From assembly GCF_934277605.1 (NCBI RefSeq), contig NZ_CAKQVD010000003.1, positions 1 to 64,000 on the forward strand: a stretch of 64,000 bases of DNA, written 5' to 3'. Position 1 is the first letter of the stretch; each line of letters begins with the position of its first letter. Positions 32,474-42,372 of the stretch are shown here, one piece after another. Source of the DNA: an uncultured Anaerotignum sp. Lineage in GTDB: Bacteria > Bacillota > Clostridia > Lachnospirales > Anaerotignaceae. The position numbers and the translations under genes are program-made. The notes under the pieces were generated by a model, which had not been told where the DNA came from, did not search any database, and saw only the letters and a program-made list of their open reading frames with translations.

Positions 32474-32846
32474 AGTGTAATTTTTTGCCGCATTTGGGGC
32501 AATAGGCATATTCCGGAGTCAGCAGATAGCCACAGCCGGAGCAATGCACCTCCTGTGCCTGCCCCATGCCGACAATGGTTAAATCCTCCTCCCGTAAGGT
32601 CACAGCTTCGCCGTGTTCAATGGCCTTCCCCAATTCCCGATCAATGGAATAAACCGTGTGGCAACAGTTGGAAACAGCATAATATTCCTTTCCCCATTTG
32701 AAAAGAGGAATGAAAAAGAAGCTGAAGCAGGTATAGGTCATAAAAACGGAAATACTGCTGTACCGTCCGCATTTTTTGCAAATCATGGTTTGCCGAAACT
32801 GTTCAAATTCCTTTTTCCCTTGAAAGATACCACCAATAAAAAACAT
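32472..32846 (-). CDS. zinc-ribbon domain protein
   Basis: A 124-residue protein with CKKCGRY near residue 23 and CSGCGYLLTPEYAYCPKCGKKL at the end (a C4 ribbon), joined by a hydrophobic FFFIPLFKWGKEYYAV stretch. This matches a widespread but uncharacterised Firmicutes family that begins MFFIGxF and is followed by the same pattern. It has no strong SD. Its role is unknown; it is probably membrane-associated. Confidence 0.75.
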   Translation of the reverse strand: MFFIGGIFQGKKEFEQFRQTMICKKCGRYSSISVFMTYTCFSFFFIPLFKWGKEYYAVSNCCHTVYSIDRELGKAIEHGEAVTLREEDLTIVGMGQAQEVHCSGCGYLLTPEYAYCPKCGKKLH

Positions 32847-32945
32847 AAAAACACATCCAATCGAAAAGATTTATTTTACAACTCTTGGCTAACATGATAA
32901 AATGATTTCAGATAAAATGCAACTATTTTTAAAGGAGGGGAGAAT

Positions 32946-33047
32946 ATGAAAATTTCTCGCTTGGTTGTAAGTGCAGTCTCTTTGGCTGTTTCCGCAGCAT
33001 TGCTGACTCTGAGCATCATTGATTTGATTCGCAGTGATGAATATTGA
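32946..33047 (+). CDS. 33-residue small hydrophobic peptide gene
   Basis: ATG at 32946 preceded by AAAGGAGGGG (32931-32940), one of the strongest ribosome sites in the window, opens MKISRLVVSAVSLAVSAALLTLSIIDLIRSDEY. A single membrane helix (about residues 5-27) has a basic N-terminus and an acidic tail. It has its own terminator downstream at 33107-33160. It is flanked by a divergent gene and by gap, so it is not part of a larger ORF. The function is unknown; small membrane regulatory peptides look like this. Confidence 0.6.
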   Translation: MKISRLVVSAVSLAVSAALLTLSIIDLIRSDEY

Positions 33048-33106
33048 TTTTTGCATAAGAATTGAAAAGCAGGAGAAACTGTGAGCAGTGATTCCGAAAA
33101 CATGAA

Positions 33107-33160
33107 TTTGGCGAGAGAAACGCAGCATTTGCAAGATTTTCTTTCGCCAAAACTTTTATT
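33107..33160 (+). terminator. terminator of the 33-residue peptide gene
   Basis: TTTGGCGAGAGAAA (33107-33120) pairs with TTTCTTTCGCCAAA (33138-33151), 14 bp with one G-U, then a T-rich tail. Confidence 0.7.
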
Positions 33161-33203
33161 TGTGTATTTTTTCGGGAAATCAGCAAATTTTTCCGTTTTT
33201 CTG

Positions 33204-33231
33204 TTGTGTAAAATATAATTTGTGCTATACT
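33204..33231 (+). promoter_or_regulatory. promoter of the first gap gene
   Basis: TTGTGT (33204-33209), 16-base spacer, TATACT (33226-33231). GGAC/TGTCCC half-sites begin 11 bases after the -10. Confidence 0.55.
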
Positions 33232-33241
33232 ATAAGTAATA

Positions 33242-33276
33242 GGACATTTCAAATAATGCGATGCGAAAAATGTCCC
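33242..33276. promoter_or_regulatory. CggR-like half-sites overlapping the start region of the first gap gene
   Basis: GGACATTT (33242-33249) and AAATGTCC (33268-33275, continuing as TGTCCC) are inverted copies with a wide centre. They carry the same GGAC/GTCCC arms as the two compact palindromes upstream of the second gap gene. Their position at +4 to +38 fits repression. The match to the Bacillus CggR operator (CGGGAC-N6-TGTC) is partial here. Confidence 0.35.
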
Positions 33277-33300
33277 ACGCAAGAAAATACATTTTGTTAG

Positions 33301-34323
<1,023 letters not shown>

Positions 34324-34345
34324 AGCAATCCCGAAAATTTTAAAG

Positions 34346-34372
34346 CCTCGGATGAAAAATCCGAGGTTTTTT
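34346..34372 (+). terminator. terminator of the first gap gene
   Basis: CCTCGGAT (34346-34353) pairs with ATCCGAGG (34359-34366), 5-base loop, then TTTTTT. Confidence 0.88.
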
Positions 34373-34407
34373 GCGTATAAAAACGCAAAAGAATGTCAAT
34401 CGGAAAA

Positions 34408-34425
34408 CAGGACAAAAAATGTCCC
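34408..34425. promoter_or_regulatory. CggR-like operator A upstream of the second gap gene
   Basis: CAGGAC-AAAAAA-TGTCCC matches the Bacillus CggR half-operator CGGGAC-N6-TGTC with one mismatch. The intergenic stretch 34324-34642 holds a terminator, this site, operator B, and weak promoter-like elements. Confidence 0.5.
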
Positions 34426-34448
34426 ACTTTTTTGTATACAATCACAAA

Positions 34449-34466
34449 AGGGACATTAAACGTCCC
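34449..34466. promoter_or_regulatory. CggR-like operator B upstream of the second gap gene
   Basis: AGGGAC-ATTAAA-CGTCCC, same architecture as operator A with two changes from CGGGAC-N6-TGTC. Its centre is 41 bp from that of operator A, about four helical turns, so both face the same side of the DNA. Confidence 0.5.
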
Positions 34467-34642
34467 ACAAAAATAGATAAGTTGTCTAAATCATATCCCC
34501 TTCCTATCTTGTTTTCCTGTATAGACTTCTGAAAAATAAAAAAATACAAAATTCTGAGTTTTTTTTGAGCCTAATGTGGTAAAATGAACAGGTAAAAGTT
34601 ACTGGTCATTCCTATTTTTATATATGAGAGGGGAAGAATCTA

Positions 34643-35662
34643 ATGGCAATTAAAGTTGGCATCAATGGTTTTGGTCGTATCGGCAGAGTTGTATTCAGAG
34701 TTCTGATGCAGCGTCAGGATGAATTTGAGCTTTGCGGTATCAACCTGAGAAATGCAGAACTGGACTATATGGCATATCAGTTGAAATATGACTCTATCTT
34801 TGGTCGTTTTGACGGCGAAATCGAAATTGGCGAAAACTGCCTGATTGTAAACGGTCAGAAAATCCGCATCTTCAGCGAAAGCGATGCCTCTCTGATTGAA
34901 TGGGCTGAATGTGGCGCAGAATATATCATCGAATCCACAGGTGCATTCAACACAATGGAAAAGGCATCTCTGCATAAAATCGGCGGTGCAAAGAAGGTTA
35001 TCCTGACAGCACCCTCCAAGGATGAGGTTACACCCACCTTCGTTGTTGGCGTAAACCATCAGACATACACAAAGGATATGGATATCGTTTCCAACGCATC
35101 CTGCACAACAAACTGCTTGGCACCACTGGTTAAAATCGTAAATGACGCATTTGGTATCGAACAGGGCTTGATGAGCACCATTCACTCCGCAACTGCAAAA
35201 CAGAAGGCTGTTGACGCACGTGCAGGCCGTGACTGGAGAACAGGCCGTTCCGTATTCAACAACATCATTCCTTCCACAACAGGTGCGGCAAAGGCTGTGG
35301 GCCGTGTTATTCCCGAACTGAAGGGCAAAATGACAGGTATGTCCTTCCGTGTTCCCACAAACGATGTATCCGTAGTAGACCTGACAGCAAGACTGAAAAC
35401 ACCCGCTACATACGAACAGATTTGTGAAAAGATAAAAGAAGCATCCGAAACATACATGAAGGGTATCGTAAAATATACAGAGGATGAAGTTGTTTCCTCC
35501 GATATGCTGGGCGAATCCAATACCTGTATCTTCGATGCAAAAGCAGGTATCATTCTGGATGATAACTTCGTTAAGCTGATTGCTTGGTATGATAACGAAT
35601 GGGGCTACTCCAATAAGGTTGTTGACCTGATTGCACACATGTACGAAGTAGACCACAGATAA
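34643..35662 (+). CDS. gap: second glyceraldehyde-3-phosphate dehydrogenase, possibly NADP-using
   Basis: A 339-residue GAPDH clearly different from the neighbour copy. The Rossmann motif [10 protein letters not shown] and catalytic C154 (SNASCTTNC) are intact, as is [12 protein letters not shown]. At the coenzyme-selecting position it reads GINLRN, so L35-R36 replace the Asp of NAD enzymes. Loss of this Asp is typical of NADP-accepting GapB-type enzymes, and Arg could contact the 2'-phosphate. Codon use appears more biased than in the first copy, which hints at high expression. Two CggR-like palindromes lie upstream. GAGAGGGG precedes the ATG. Confidence 0.95.
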   Translation: MAIKVGINGFGRIGRVVFRVLMQRQDEFELCGINLRNAELDYMAYQLKYDSIFGRFDGEIEIGENCLIVNGQKIRIFSESDASLIEWAECGAEYIIESTGAFNTMEKASLHKIGGAKKVILTAPSKDEVTPTFVVGVNHQTYTKDMDIVSNASCTTNCLAPLVKIVNDAFGIEQGLMSTIHSATAKQKAVDARAGRDWRTGRSVFNNIIPSTTGAAKAVGRVIPELKGKMTGMSFRVPTNDVSVVDLTARLKTPATYEQICEKIKEASETYMKGIVKYTEDEVVSSDMLGESNTCIFDAKAGIILDDNFVKLIAWYDNEWGYSNKVVDLIAHMYEVDHR

Positions 35663-35673
35663 TTTCAGACAAT

Positions 35674-35713
35674 AAAAAACCTTGGCTCTGTGAAATGAGT
35701 CAAGGTTTTTTTG
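35674..35713. terminator. bidirectional terminator after the second gap gene
   Basis: AAAAAACCTTG and CTC pair with GAG and CAAGGTTTTTT around GTGAAAT. It lies between convergent gap and the response regulator gene. Confidence 0.85.
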
Positions 35714-35726
35714 TTTTGGAAATAAA

Positions 35727-36425
35727 TTAGGGAGTATCCGCCATGCGATACCCAACGCCAACCTCTGTAAAAATATATTCGGGGGAGGCGGGGTTTTTCT
35801 CCAGCTTTCTGCGGATATTTGCCATGTTGACACGCAAGATCTGGTTATCCTTTACAGCATAAGGCCCCCAAAGCTCTGTGATAATGTAATCGTATGTAAG
35901 CACACGGCCGGCACTTTTTGCCAAAAGAGAAACGATTTTAAATTCAATCTGCGTCAGATGAACGTCCTTTCCGTCAACGGTAATTCTCCGCTTATCAAAA
36001 TCAATCGTCAATCCCTTTGTGGAAAAAATGCTGTTGCTTTGGCTGCTGTTGTTTTTGGCACTATGCCGCAGGGCAGTACGGATACGAGCCAACAGCTCGG
36101 ATGTGCCGAAGGGCTTGGAAATATAGTCATCCGCACCCAAATCCAACGCCTCAACCTTATCGGATTCTTCCCCTCTGGCAGAAACCACAATAACGGGAGT
36201 GGAGGACCATTCTCTGATTTTTTTCAGAATTTCAATGCCATCCATATCGGGCAGCCCCAAATCCAACAAAATGAGGTCGGGACAGTGAGAGGGAATCATA
36301 GAAAGGGCCTGACTGGCTGTTTTTGCCAGCAATGGAGCATAGGTGTTTGCTTTCAATGTTGTTGCAATGAAGTTGCTGATCGCATCCTCATCTTCAATGA
36401 TCATTACCTTGATTTTATTAGGCAT
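35727..36425 (-). CDS. kdpE: OmpR-family response regulator (KdpE-like)
   Basis: A 232-residue regulator. The receiver domain has IIEDE, phospho-Asp in LILLDLGLPDMDG, and K in YISKPFGTSELLARI. The C-terminal winged helix has HLTQIEFKIVSLLAKSAGRVLTYDYI and TEVGVGYRM. It is closest in style to KdpE. Overlaps the 3' end of the kinase gene by 8 bases. No kdpFABC pump genes are in the window, so the regulon may be elsewhere or different. Confidence 0.88.
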   Translation of the reverse strand: MPNKIKVMIIEDEDAISNFIATTLKANTYAPLLAKTASQALSMIPSHCPDLILLDLGLPDMDGIEILKKIREWSSTPVIVVSARGEESDKVEALDLGADDYISKPFGTSELLARIRTALRHSAKNNSSQSNSIFSTKGLTIDFDKRRITVDGKDVHLTQIEFKIVSLLAKSAGRVLTYDYIITELWGPYAVKDNQILRVNMANIRRKLEKNPASPEYIFTEVGVGYRMADTP

Positions 36426-37974
36426 AGTCAGAATCTCCTTTCATTGGCAGAACAAAGGTAAAGCTTGCGCCGCCGTTCAAATTGTTTTTTGCAAAGATTT
36501 TGCCATCATGGGCAAGAATGATGGATTTACAAATGGAAAGGCCAATGCCGATTCCTCTTGTAGAATCGCCGGAGCCCTGTTGGGATTTTCCGTCAAAGAT
36601 ATCCGGAATGCAGGAGGGATCAATTCCCTTGCCATGATCGGAAATGGTAAAGACGGCACCGCTTTTTTTCTTGGATACCCGCAGCCCAATGGGGGCGGTA
36701 CTGCCGGAATGGCGAATGGCATTTTCCATCAGATTGATGAGCACCTGCTCAATCAGCGTTGCATCCATCGGCACAATGAGCACTTCATGGGGAACCTCGA
36801 CATCCACAACAGAGTCGGGGAAGCGCTTGCGGATTCTGCCGACAGCCTCGCCGACAACCTCCTCTATCATTTCATTCTGCTTTTTCAAATTTGTGGTTCC
36901 GCCTGTGATTTTTGTGACGGAAAGCAGATTTTCAACCATGTGAATCAACCATTCTGCATCATGCTGAATATCGGTCAGCATTTTTTTGGAATCTGTGGAA
37001 TCAATTTTTGTTCCGTTTTCCAAAAGCGTTGTTGCAGAACCAATGATACCCGTTAAGGGTGTGCGCAGGTCATGCGAAACCGCACGCAGAAGGTTACTGC
37101 GCATTTTTTCCTTTTCTGTTTCCAGAAGAACCTCCTGCGCTTTTTTTCTTGCCTGCTGTCTTTGCAGAGCCAAAATGGTCTGCGAAATCATAACATTGAT
37201 AAAGCTGAAGGTATCATCCAGCAGGAGCTTGCTTTCGTCAAAAATCAGCCCGACAACACCATAAATCTTATCCCCTGCGCTGATTGGAAAGTAGGTGCCC
37301 TTGCAGTTTTGCGTGCCGGATTCCACCTCCGCACCGGCAGGGCACATGGTATCATAGGCCTTTTGTGCAACCTGCTTTTCCAAAAAGCTATACAGCAAGC
37401 GCTCATCCTTTTCGTTGATTGTGCGTATGGTCTGATGTTTCGGCTGCAAGGGGGGGCCTGCATACAGGATCACGCTGCATTGATTCGTTTCGGAAAAATA
37501 TTCTGCAGCCATATCAACAATTGTTTCCACATCTCCGGCAGAAAGAATTGCCTTACTCATTTCTGTCAGAATTTCCGCACGCTTCTTGCCTGCGGCAGAG
37601 AACAGGGCAGCCATCTTAACCTTTGCTGTCACAAAGCTTGTCAAAATAGCCATCAGCAGCATCATGGAAAAGGTTACGGGGTAGCCTGTGATGGAAAAGT
37701 TCAGAGCGAAATAGGGGAAGGTGAAGAAAAAGTTTACACCGATAACCCCGCCGATAGAGGCAATGACACCCCAAAAATATCCGCTGGTCAGGTAAGCAAT
37801 AAAGGCGACGGCCAGCATATATACCCCGAAAATGTTATCATCCAATACAGCAGCACCGTTTAGGCATAAAGCAACACAGGTAGCTATCAAGTAGACGACA
37901 CCTGTTCGGATAAAATCCCGAAATAATACAGAAGGATTGAACGTATTCAATATTCTTTTGAGTCTTTTTTTCAT
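36418..37974 (-). CDS. KdpD-like sensor histidine kinase lacking the KdpD N-terminal domain
   Basis: A 518-residue membrane kinase. The order is four closely spaced membrane segments (about 22-115, DUF4118 type as in KdpD), a GAF-like domain (about 140-270), HisKA with H301 in AVSHDLRTPLTG, and a HATPase domain (LMENAIRHSG, DHGKGID, GIGIGLSICK). True KdpD has an additional large N-terminal cytoplasmic KdpD/USP region before the membrane segments; it is absent here because the protein starts 21 residues before the first span. This kinase and the KdpE-like regulator form a pair by overlap. Confidence 0.87.
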   Translation of the reverse strand: MKKRLKRILNTFNPSVLFRDFIRTGVVYLIATCVALCLNGAAVLDDNIFGVYMLAVAFIAYLTSGYFWGVIASIGGVIGVNFFFTFPYFALNFSITGYPVTFSMMLLMAILTSFVTAKVKMAALFSAAGKKRAEILTEMSKAILSAGDVETIVDMAAEYFSETNQCSVILYAGPPLQPKHQTIRTINEKDERLLYSFLEKQVAQKAYDTMCPAGAEVESGTQNCKGTYFPISAGDKIYGVVGLIFDESKLLLDDTFSFINVMISQTILALQRQQARKKAQEVLLETEKEKMRSNLLRAVSHDLRTPLTGIIGSATTLLENGTKIDSTDSKKMLTDIQHDAEWLIHMVENLLSVTKITGGTTNLKKQNEMIEEVVGEAVGRIRKRFPDSVVDVEVPHEVLIVPMDATLIEQVLINLMENAIRHSGSTAPIGLRVSKKKSGAVFTISDHGKGIDPSCIPDIFDGKSQQGSGDSTRGIGIGLSICKSIILAHDGKIFAKNNLNGGASFTFVLPMKGDSDYA

Positions 37975-38111
37975 ATTAGTTCTCCAATCCGTTTTTGTTA
38001 GTGTTTCTTCCTATTATACAACACTTTTCATGGAAAAGAAATGGAGAAGTTCTCTTTCATGGGAAAATATGGTTTGGCAGTCGAAAAAAGAGGAAAAGAG
38101 GGGTTTGTGCA

Positions 38112-38140
38112 TTGCAAAGGGGAAATGACTTTGTTATAAT
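38112..38140 (+). promoter_or_regulatory. lysA promoter
   Basis: TTGCAA (38112-38117), 17-base spacer, TATAAT (38135-38140). No lysine riboswitch fits in the 30-base leader. Confidence 0.7.
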
Positions 38141-38177
38141 AGAAAAAGTATAGCTAAATTTTAGATAAAGGAGAACC

Positions 38178-39440
38178 ATGCAAATGAAAAAACCTTTTGT
38201 TACATTAGAACAGGCAAAAAAAATAATCGAAAAATATCCGACACCCTTTCATATTTATGATGAAAAGGGGATTCGTGAAAATGCAAGAAAGGTAAATGCC
38301 GCATTTTCTTGGAATAAAGGCTTTAGAGAATATTTTGCGGTAAAGGCAACGCCGACACCCGGCATCCTGCAAATCCTGAAGGAAGAGGGCTGTGGTGCGG
38401 ATTGCTCCTCCTATACGGAGCTGATGTTGGCTGAGGCAGTTGGGCAGACAGGGCATGATATCATGTTTTCCTCCAACGTAACGCCTGCGGAGGACTTTAT
38501 TAAGGCGGCGGAATTGGGTGCAATCATCAACTTCGATGATATCACACATATTCCTTTTTATGAAAGGCTGGCGAAGATTCCCGAAACCGTTTCCTGCCGT
38601 TATAATCCCGGTGGTGTGTTCCAAGTAAGCAACAGCATTATGGATAACCCGGGGGATGCAAAATACGGCATGACAAAGGCGCAGATGAAGGAAGCCTTTC
38701 AAATGCTGAAGGAAAAGGGTGCAAAGCACTTTGGGATTCATTCCTTTTTGGCAAGCAACACAACCTCCAATGACTACTATCCGATGCTGGCAAAGGTTAT
38801 CTTTGAATTGGCGGTAGAGCTGAAAAAAGAATTGGATATTCATATTGCGTTTATCAATCTTTCCGGCGGGGTTGGTGTTCCCTATGAGCCTGATGATTTT
38901 GCGTGCGATATTATGGCCATCGGTGAGGGCGTAAGAAAGGTCTATGAAGAAATTTTGACACCCGAAGGCATGGATGATGTTGCAATTTATACAGAAATGG
39001 GACGTTATATGCTTGCACCCTATGGTGCATTGCTTGCAACGGCTATCCATGAAAAGCATACCCATAAGGAATATATCGGCTTGGATGCGTGTGCGGCAAA
39101 CCTGATGCGTCCCGCAATGTATGGCTCCTATCATCATATCACTGTGTTGGGCAAGGAAAATGCTCCCTGCGACCATAAATATGATGTGACAGGCGGCTTA
39201 TGTGAAAACAATGATAAATTTGCGATTGACCGTATGCTCCCGAAAATTGATATCGGCGATATTATTTATATCCACGATACAGGCGCACATGGTCATGCAA
39301 TGGGATATAACTATAACGGCAAGCTGCGTTCCGCAGAACTGCTGCTGAAGGAGGACGGCAGTGTGGAGATGATTCGCAGAGCGGAAACCCCTGCGGATTA
39401 TTTTGCAACACTTGATTTTACAGGCTTATTGAAGGCATAA
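38178..39440 (+). CDS. lysA: diaminopimelate decarboxylase
   Basis: Decarboxylates meso-diaminopimelate to lysine (PLP, fold III). In the 420-residue protein the PLP lysine is K56 in EYFAVKATPTP. GIHSFLASN supplies the substrate-side histidine, LSGGVGVPY is the phosphate-binding loop, and the C-terminal part includes TGGLCENNDKF and HDTGAHGHAMGYNYNG. The ATG at 38178 or 38184 could be used; AAGGAG is at 38168-38173. A DMT-type transporter follows 45 bases downstream in the same direction. Confidence 0.9.
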   Translation: MQMKKPFVTLEQAKKIIEKYPTPFHIYDEKGIRENARKVNAAFSWNKGFREYFAVKATPTPGILQILKEEGCGADCSSYTELMLAEAVGQTGHDIMFSSNVTPAEDFIKAAELGAIINFDDITHIPFYERLAKIPETVSCRYNPGGVFQVSNSIMDNPGDAKYGMTKAQMKEAFQMLKEKGAKHFGIHSFLASNTTSNDYYPMLAKVIFELAVELKKELDIHIAFINLSGGVGVPYEPDDFACDIMAIGEGVRKVYEEILTPEGMDDVAIYTEMGRYMLAPYGALLATAIHEKHTHKEYIGLDACAANLMRPAMYGSYHHITVLGKENAPCDHKYDVTGGLCENNDKFAIDRMLPKIDIGDIIYIHDTGAHGHAMGYNYNGKLRSAELLLKEDGSVEMIRRAETPADYFATLDFTGLLKA

Positions 39441-39485
39441 AAAAGCCCTCCCAATCGGATTTTTGAAGGGAAAAGAGGGAGAAAT

Positions 39486-40367
39486 GTGACAGCACAAAAG
39501 AAAAAGGTTATTGGATATAGCCTTTTTACCATATTTTTATGGGCATCGGCCTATCCGCTGACAAAAATTGCACAGACACATTATACGGTTGTCCCTTTGG
39601 CATTTCTCCGCAGCTTTATCGCAGGGGTTTTTATGCTTGTTATTGGAAAAATACAGGGTATGTCTATGCCACAGAAAAAGCATATCCCATTATTTTTGTT
39701 TTCCGGTGCATTGGGCTATGTGATCTATACAGTGGCAATGAATATCGGCCTGCAAACCCTGCCATCTGCCACCTGCAGCCTTTTGGTTGCAACCTCTCCG
39801 ATTATGACAGCCATGATTGCCGCAAGGGTGTATCAGGAAAAAATCGGGTTGGTCAGTTGGATTTCCATTTTTGTCGCCTTTCTGGGTGTTGTGATTCTTC
39901 TGCTTTGGAACAGCCACGGCACATTTTCCATAGATGCGGCAATGCTTTGGATGCTCCTTTCGGCTGCATCCTGGGCAGGCTATAACATTATGACAAGAAA
40001 GCTGGTTGCTCTGGGCTATACTTCCATGCAAATCACTTGCTTTAGCATGCTTGGGGCGGCATTTTGGCTTTGCCTTTCGGCAGGAGAGGGCTTTCGGGAA
40101 ATGGCAACGGGCGAATGGCGGCTTTTTTGGGTGCTGCTCTATCTTGCCATTATTTCCAATGCGATTGGCTGTATCCTTTGGGGAAAGGCAATGACTTATG
40201 CGGAAAAAACAAGCGAGGTTGCGAATTTTATGTTTCTTTCGCCGCTGCTTTCTGCTACAATGAGCTTTCTTTTGCTGCATGAGGTGCCGGGAATCGGAAC
40301 CTTTGTCGGCGGTGCAATTATCATTTGCGGCTTGCTGCTCTTTAATCTGAAGGGACAGAAAAAATAG
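39486..40367 (+). CDS. EamA/DMT-family transporter
   Basis: A 293-residue membrane protein with about ten hydrophobic segments in two repeats of five, the EamA plan, starting with GTG after GGGAG. The first repeat starts GYSLFTIFLWASAYPLTKIA, the second near residue 155. Members export amino acids or other small metabolites. Its place next to lysA, most likely in one transcript, suggests lysine or a related metabolite, but this is inference only. Confidence 0.88.
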   Translation: MTAQKKKVIGYSLFTIFLWASAYPLTKIAQTHYTVVPLAFLRSFIAGVFMLVIGKIQGMSMPQKKHIPLFLFSGALGYVIYTVAMNIGLQTLPSATCSLLVATSPIMTAMIAARVYQEKIGLVSWISIFVAFLGVVILLLWNSHGTFSIDAAMLWMLLSAASWAGYNIMTRKLVALGYTSMQITCFSMLGAAFWLCLSAGEGFREMATGEWRLFWVLLYLAIISNAIGCILWGKAMTYAEKTSEVANFMFLSPLLSATMSFLLLHEVPGIGTFVGGAIIICGLLLFNLKGQKK

Positions 40368-40374
40368 ACATATA

Positions 40375-40415
40375 AAAAGGATAAATCCGAATCATGCGGA
40401 TTTATCCCTTTTTTG
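40375..40415. terminator. bidirectional terminator
   Basis: AAAAGGATAAATCCG pairs with CGGATTTATCCCTTTT, loop of about 7 bases. It lies between the convergent DMT transporter and proS. Confidence 0.85.
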
Positions 40416-40434
40416 TTTGTATGATTTGCTTTTA

Positions 40435-41871
40435 TTAGTATGCTCTGCCCCAGTAAACCATGTGCTTTGCAGGCTTGCCACAGCATACGCAGACATCGGA
40501 AATCTGCTCCTGTTCAAAAGGAATACATCTGCTGGTTGCAGCTGTTTTTTCTTTGATTTCATCTTCACAGGCTTGGTCGCCGCACCACATAGCCTTGATA
40601 AAGCCGGGAGTTTCGTTGATGGTTTTTTCAAATTCATCCATTGTCTTTGCAATGTAGGTTCTGGATTCACGGTGTTCGGTTGCTTTTTTCAGCATATTTT
40701 CGTGAATTTCATCCAGAAGGGCAGGAACCCTTGTTTCCAGCTCATCCAGAGAAACAAAAATCTTTTCGCCTGTATCTCGTCTTGCCAGAACGCACTGATT
40801 CTGTTCAATATCCTTAGGGCCGATTTCCAGACGAACGGGAATCCCCTTCATTTCATATTCGGAGAATTTCCAGCCTGCGGATTTATCGGAATCATCCAAT
40901 TTCACACGGCAAACCTTTGCCAGTCTGTTTTTCAGCTCGGCAGCCTTTTCCAAAACGCCTTCCTTTTTCTGTGCGATAGGAACAATCATAACCTGTGTGG
41001 GTGCAATGCGAGGAGGCAGAACCAAGCCGCTGTTGTCCCCATGCACCATGATGATTGCACCAATCATACGGGTTGTCATGCCCCAGCTTGTCTGATGCAC
41101 ATACTGAAGCTTATTCTCCTTATCCGTATATTGAATACCAAAGGCATGTGCAAAGCCATCGCCAAAGTTATGGCTTGTGCCGGACTGCAGCGCCTTCCCA
41201 TCATGCATCAAAGATTCAATGGTAAAGGTGTGTGCTGCACCTGCGAAGCGTTCCTTTGCTGTCTTTTCGCCCTTCACAACGGGAATGGCAAGCACATCAC
41301 GGCAGAAATCCGCATATACATTCAGCATTTGAATGGTTCTTTCCTGCGCCTCCTCTGCGGTTGCGTGTGCAGTATGGCCCTCCTGCCACAAAAATTCCAT
41401 GGTTCTCAGGAAGGGGCGTGTTGTTTTTTCCCAACGAACAACGGAGCACCACTGGTTATACAGCTTAGGCAAATCTCTGTAGGACTGAACAATGTTTGCG
41501 TAATGCTCACAGAACAGAGTTTCGGAGGTGGGGCGCACACAAATGCGTTCCTCCAGCTTCTTTTCGCCGCCGTGGGTAACCCATGCAACCTCGGGCGCAA
41601 AGCCTTCTACATGGTCCTTTTCCTTCTGCAGCAGGCTTTCGGGAATGAACATGGGCATATATACATTTTCCACGCCTGTTTCTTTGAAACGGTCATCCAG
41701 TTGTCTTTGCAGCAGCTCCCAGATAGCGTAGCCGTAGGGGCGGATAATCATGCAGCCCTTCAAGCTGGAATATGCGGTTAAGTCCGCTTTTTTAACAACG
41801 TCAGTATACCACTGGGGAAAATCCACTTCCATATCGGTAATGGATTCTACAAATTTCTTTTCTTTTGCCAT
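40435..41871 (-). CDS. proS: prolyl-tRNA synthetase, archaeal/eukaryal type
   Basis: Charges tRNA-Pro. At 478 residues it is the short ProS type: no editing insertion, class II motif 2 in [28 protein letters not shown], motif 3 near [10 protein letters not shown]-terminal zinc-binding region (CGDQACEDE … [21 protein letters not shown]) ends in the family's typical tyrosine. It is controlled by a T-box leader just upstream. Confidence 0.96.
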   Translation of the reverse strand: MAKEKKFVESITDMEVDFPQWYTDVVKKADLTAYSSLKGCMIIRPYGYAIWELLQRQLDDRFKETGVENVYMPMFIPESLLQKEKDHVEGFAPEVAWVTHGGEKKLEERICVRPTSETLFCEHYANIVQSYRDLPKLYNQWCSVVRWEKTTRPFLRTMEFLWQEGHTAHATAEEAQERTIQMLNVYADFCRDVLAIPVVKGEKTAKERFAGAAHTFTIESLMHDGKALQSGTSHNFGDGFAHAFGIQYTDKENKLQYVHQTSWGMTTRMIGAIIMVHGDNSGLVLPPRIAPTQVMIVPIAQKKEGVLEKAAELKNRLAKVCRVKLDDSDKSAGWKFSEYEMKGIPVRLEIGPKDIEQNQCVLARRDTGEKIFVSLDELETRVPALLDEIHENMLKKATEHRESRTYIAKTMDEFEKTINETPGFIKAMWCGDQACEDEIKEKTAATSRCIPFEQEQISDVCVCCGKPAKHMVYWGRAY

Positions 41872-41918
41872 TTTGTTTCCTCCTTAAAACTTTTTGCACA
41901 GAGAAGCCTTGTGAAATA

Positions 41919-42141
41919 AAAAAAGCCTTCATCCCCATAAAAAGGGACCAAGGTCATTCGGCGGTGCCACCCTCATTGATGATAATTCATCCTCTCGAAA
42001 GCCGTTAACGCCGAGCTACGCCGCATTTTCCCTACGGAACTCAAGGGGTAGGTTCAAAAAGGGTTGCCAAGGCTCGCATCAACCGCCTATTTTCTGGGGG
42101 CAAGGGTACTTTTTTACTATTCCCTGTCATTGTTTTTCATC
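41919..42141 (-). promoter_or_regulatory. T-box riboswitch for proS (specifier CCU, Pro)
   Basis: The minus strand has the T-box sequence AGGGTGGCACCGCC (rc of about 41960-41973) preceded by the antiterminator 5' half. A terminator at about 41921-41955 follows (TCCC pairing with GGGGA, then CTTTTTTT). Stem I contains an AATAGTA loop-E-like motif, and opposite it GAA-CCT-A followed by CCCCTTGAG. CCT at 42050-42052 is therefore the specifier codon, a proline codon, in agreement with the gene. Uncharged tRNA-Pro should promote read-through. Confidence 0.9.
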
Positions 42142-42147
42142 TTTATA

Positions 42148-42177
42148 ATGATACCCCGAAAAAGTGGGCTGTGTCAA
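42148..42177 (-). promoter_or_regulatory. promoter of the T-box-proS transcript
   Basis: On the minus strand TTGACA, 18-base spacer, TATCAT, ending just before the T-box. Confidence 0.65.
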
Positions 42178-42307
42178 GGCGAAAGAGGTAATTTCATCAG
42201 AAATTCTTTTCAATTTTGCACTGAAGGCTTATCAGAGTGCGGCTTGGCGAAGGAGGGGGGATTTTGGCTGTATTTTCGGTGCAAAAGGCAGAGAATCCCG
42301 ACTTTAC

Positions 42308-42336
42308 TTGAAAGAGCATTTTCACTGTGGTATGAT
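42308..42336 (+). promoter_or_regulatory. promoter of the nicotinamidase-like gene
   Basis: TTGAAA (42308-42313), 17-base spacer, TATGAT (42331-42336). Between the proS promoter and here (42178-42307) I see nothing else. Confidence 0.65.
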
Positions 42337-42372
42337 ACTTTGAAAAGGACAACAGGGAAAGGATAGAAGAAA

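Noticed and set aside
38141..38177. Lysine riboswitch before lysA
   Set aside because: The leader between promoter and start is only about 30 bases, too short for an L box.
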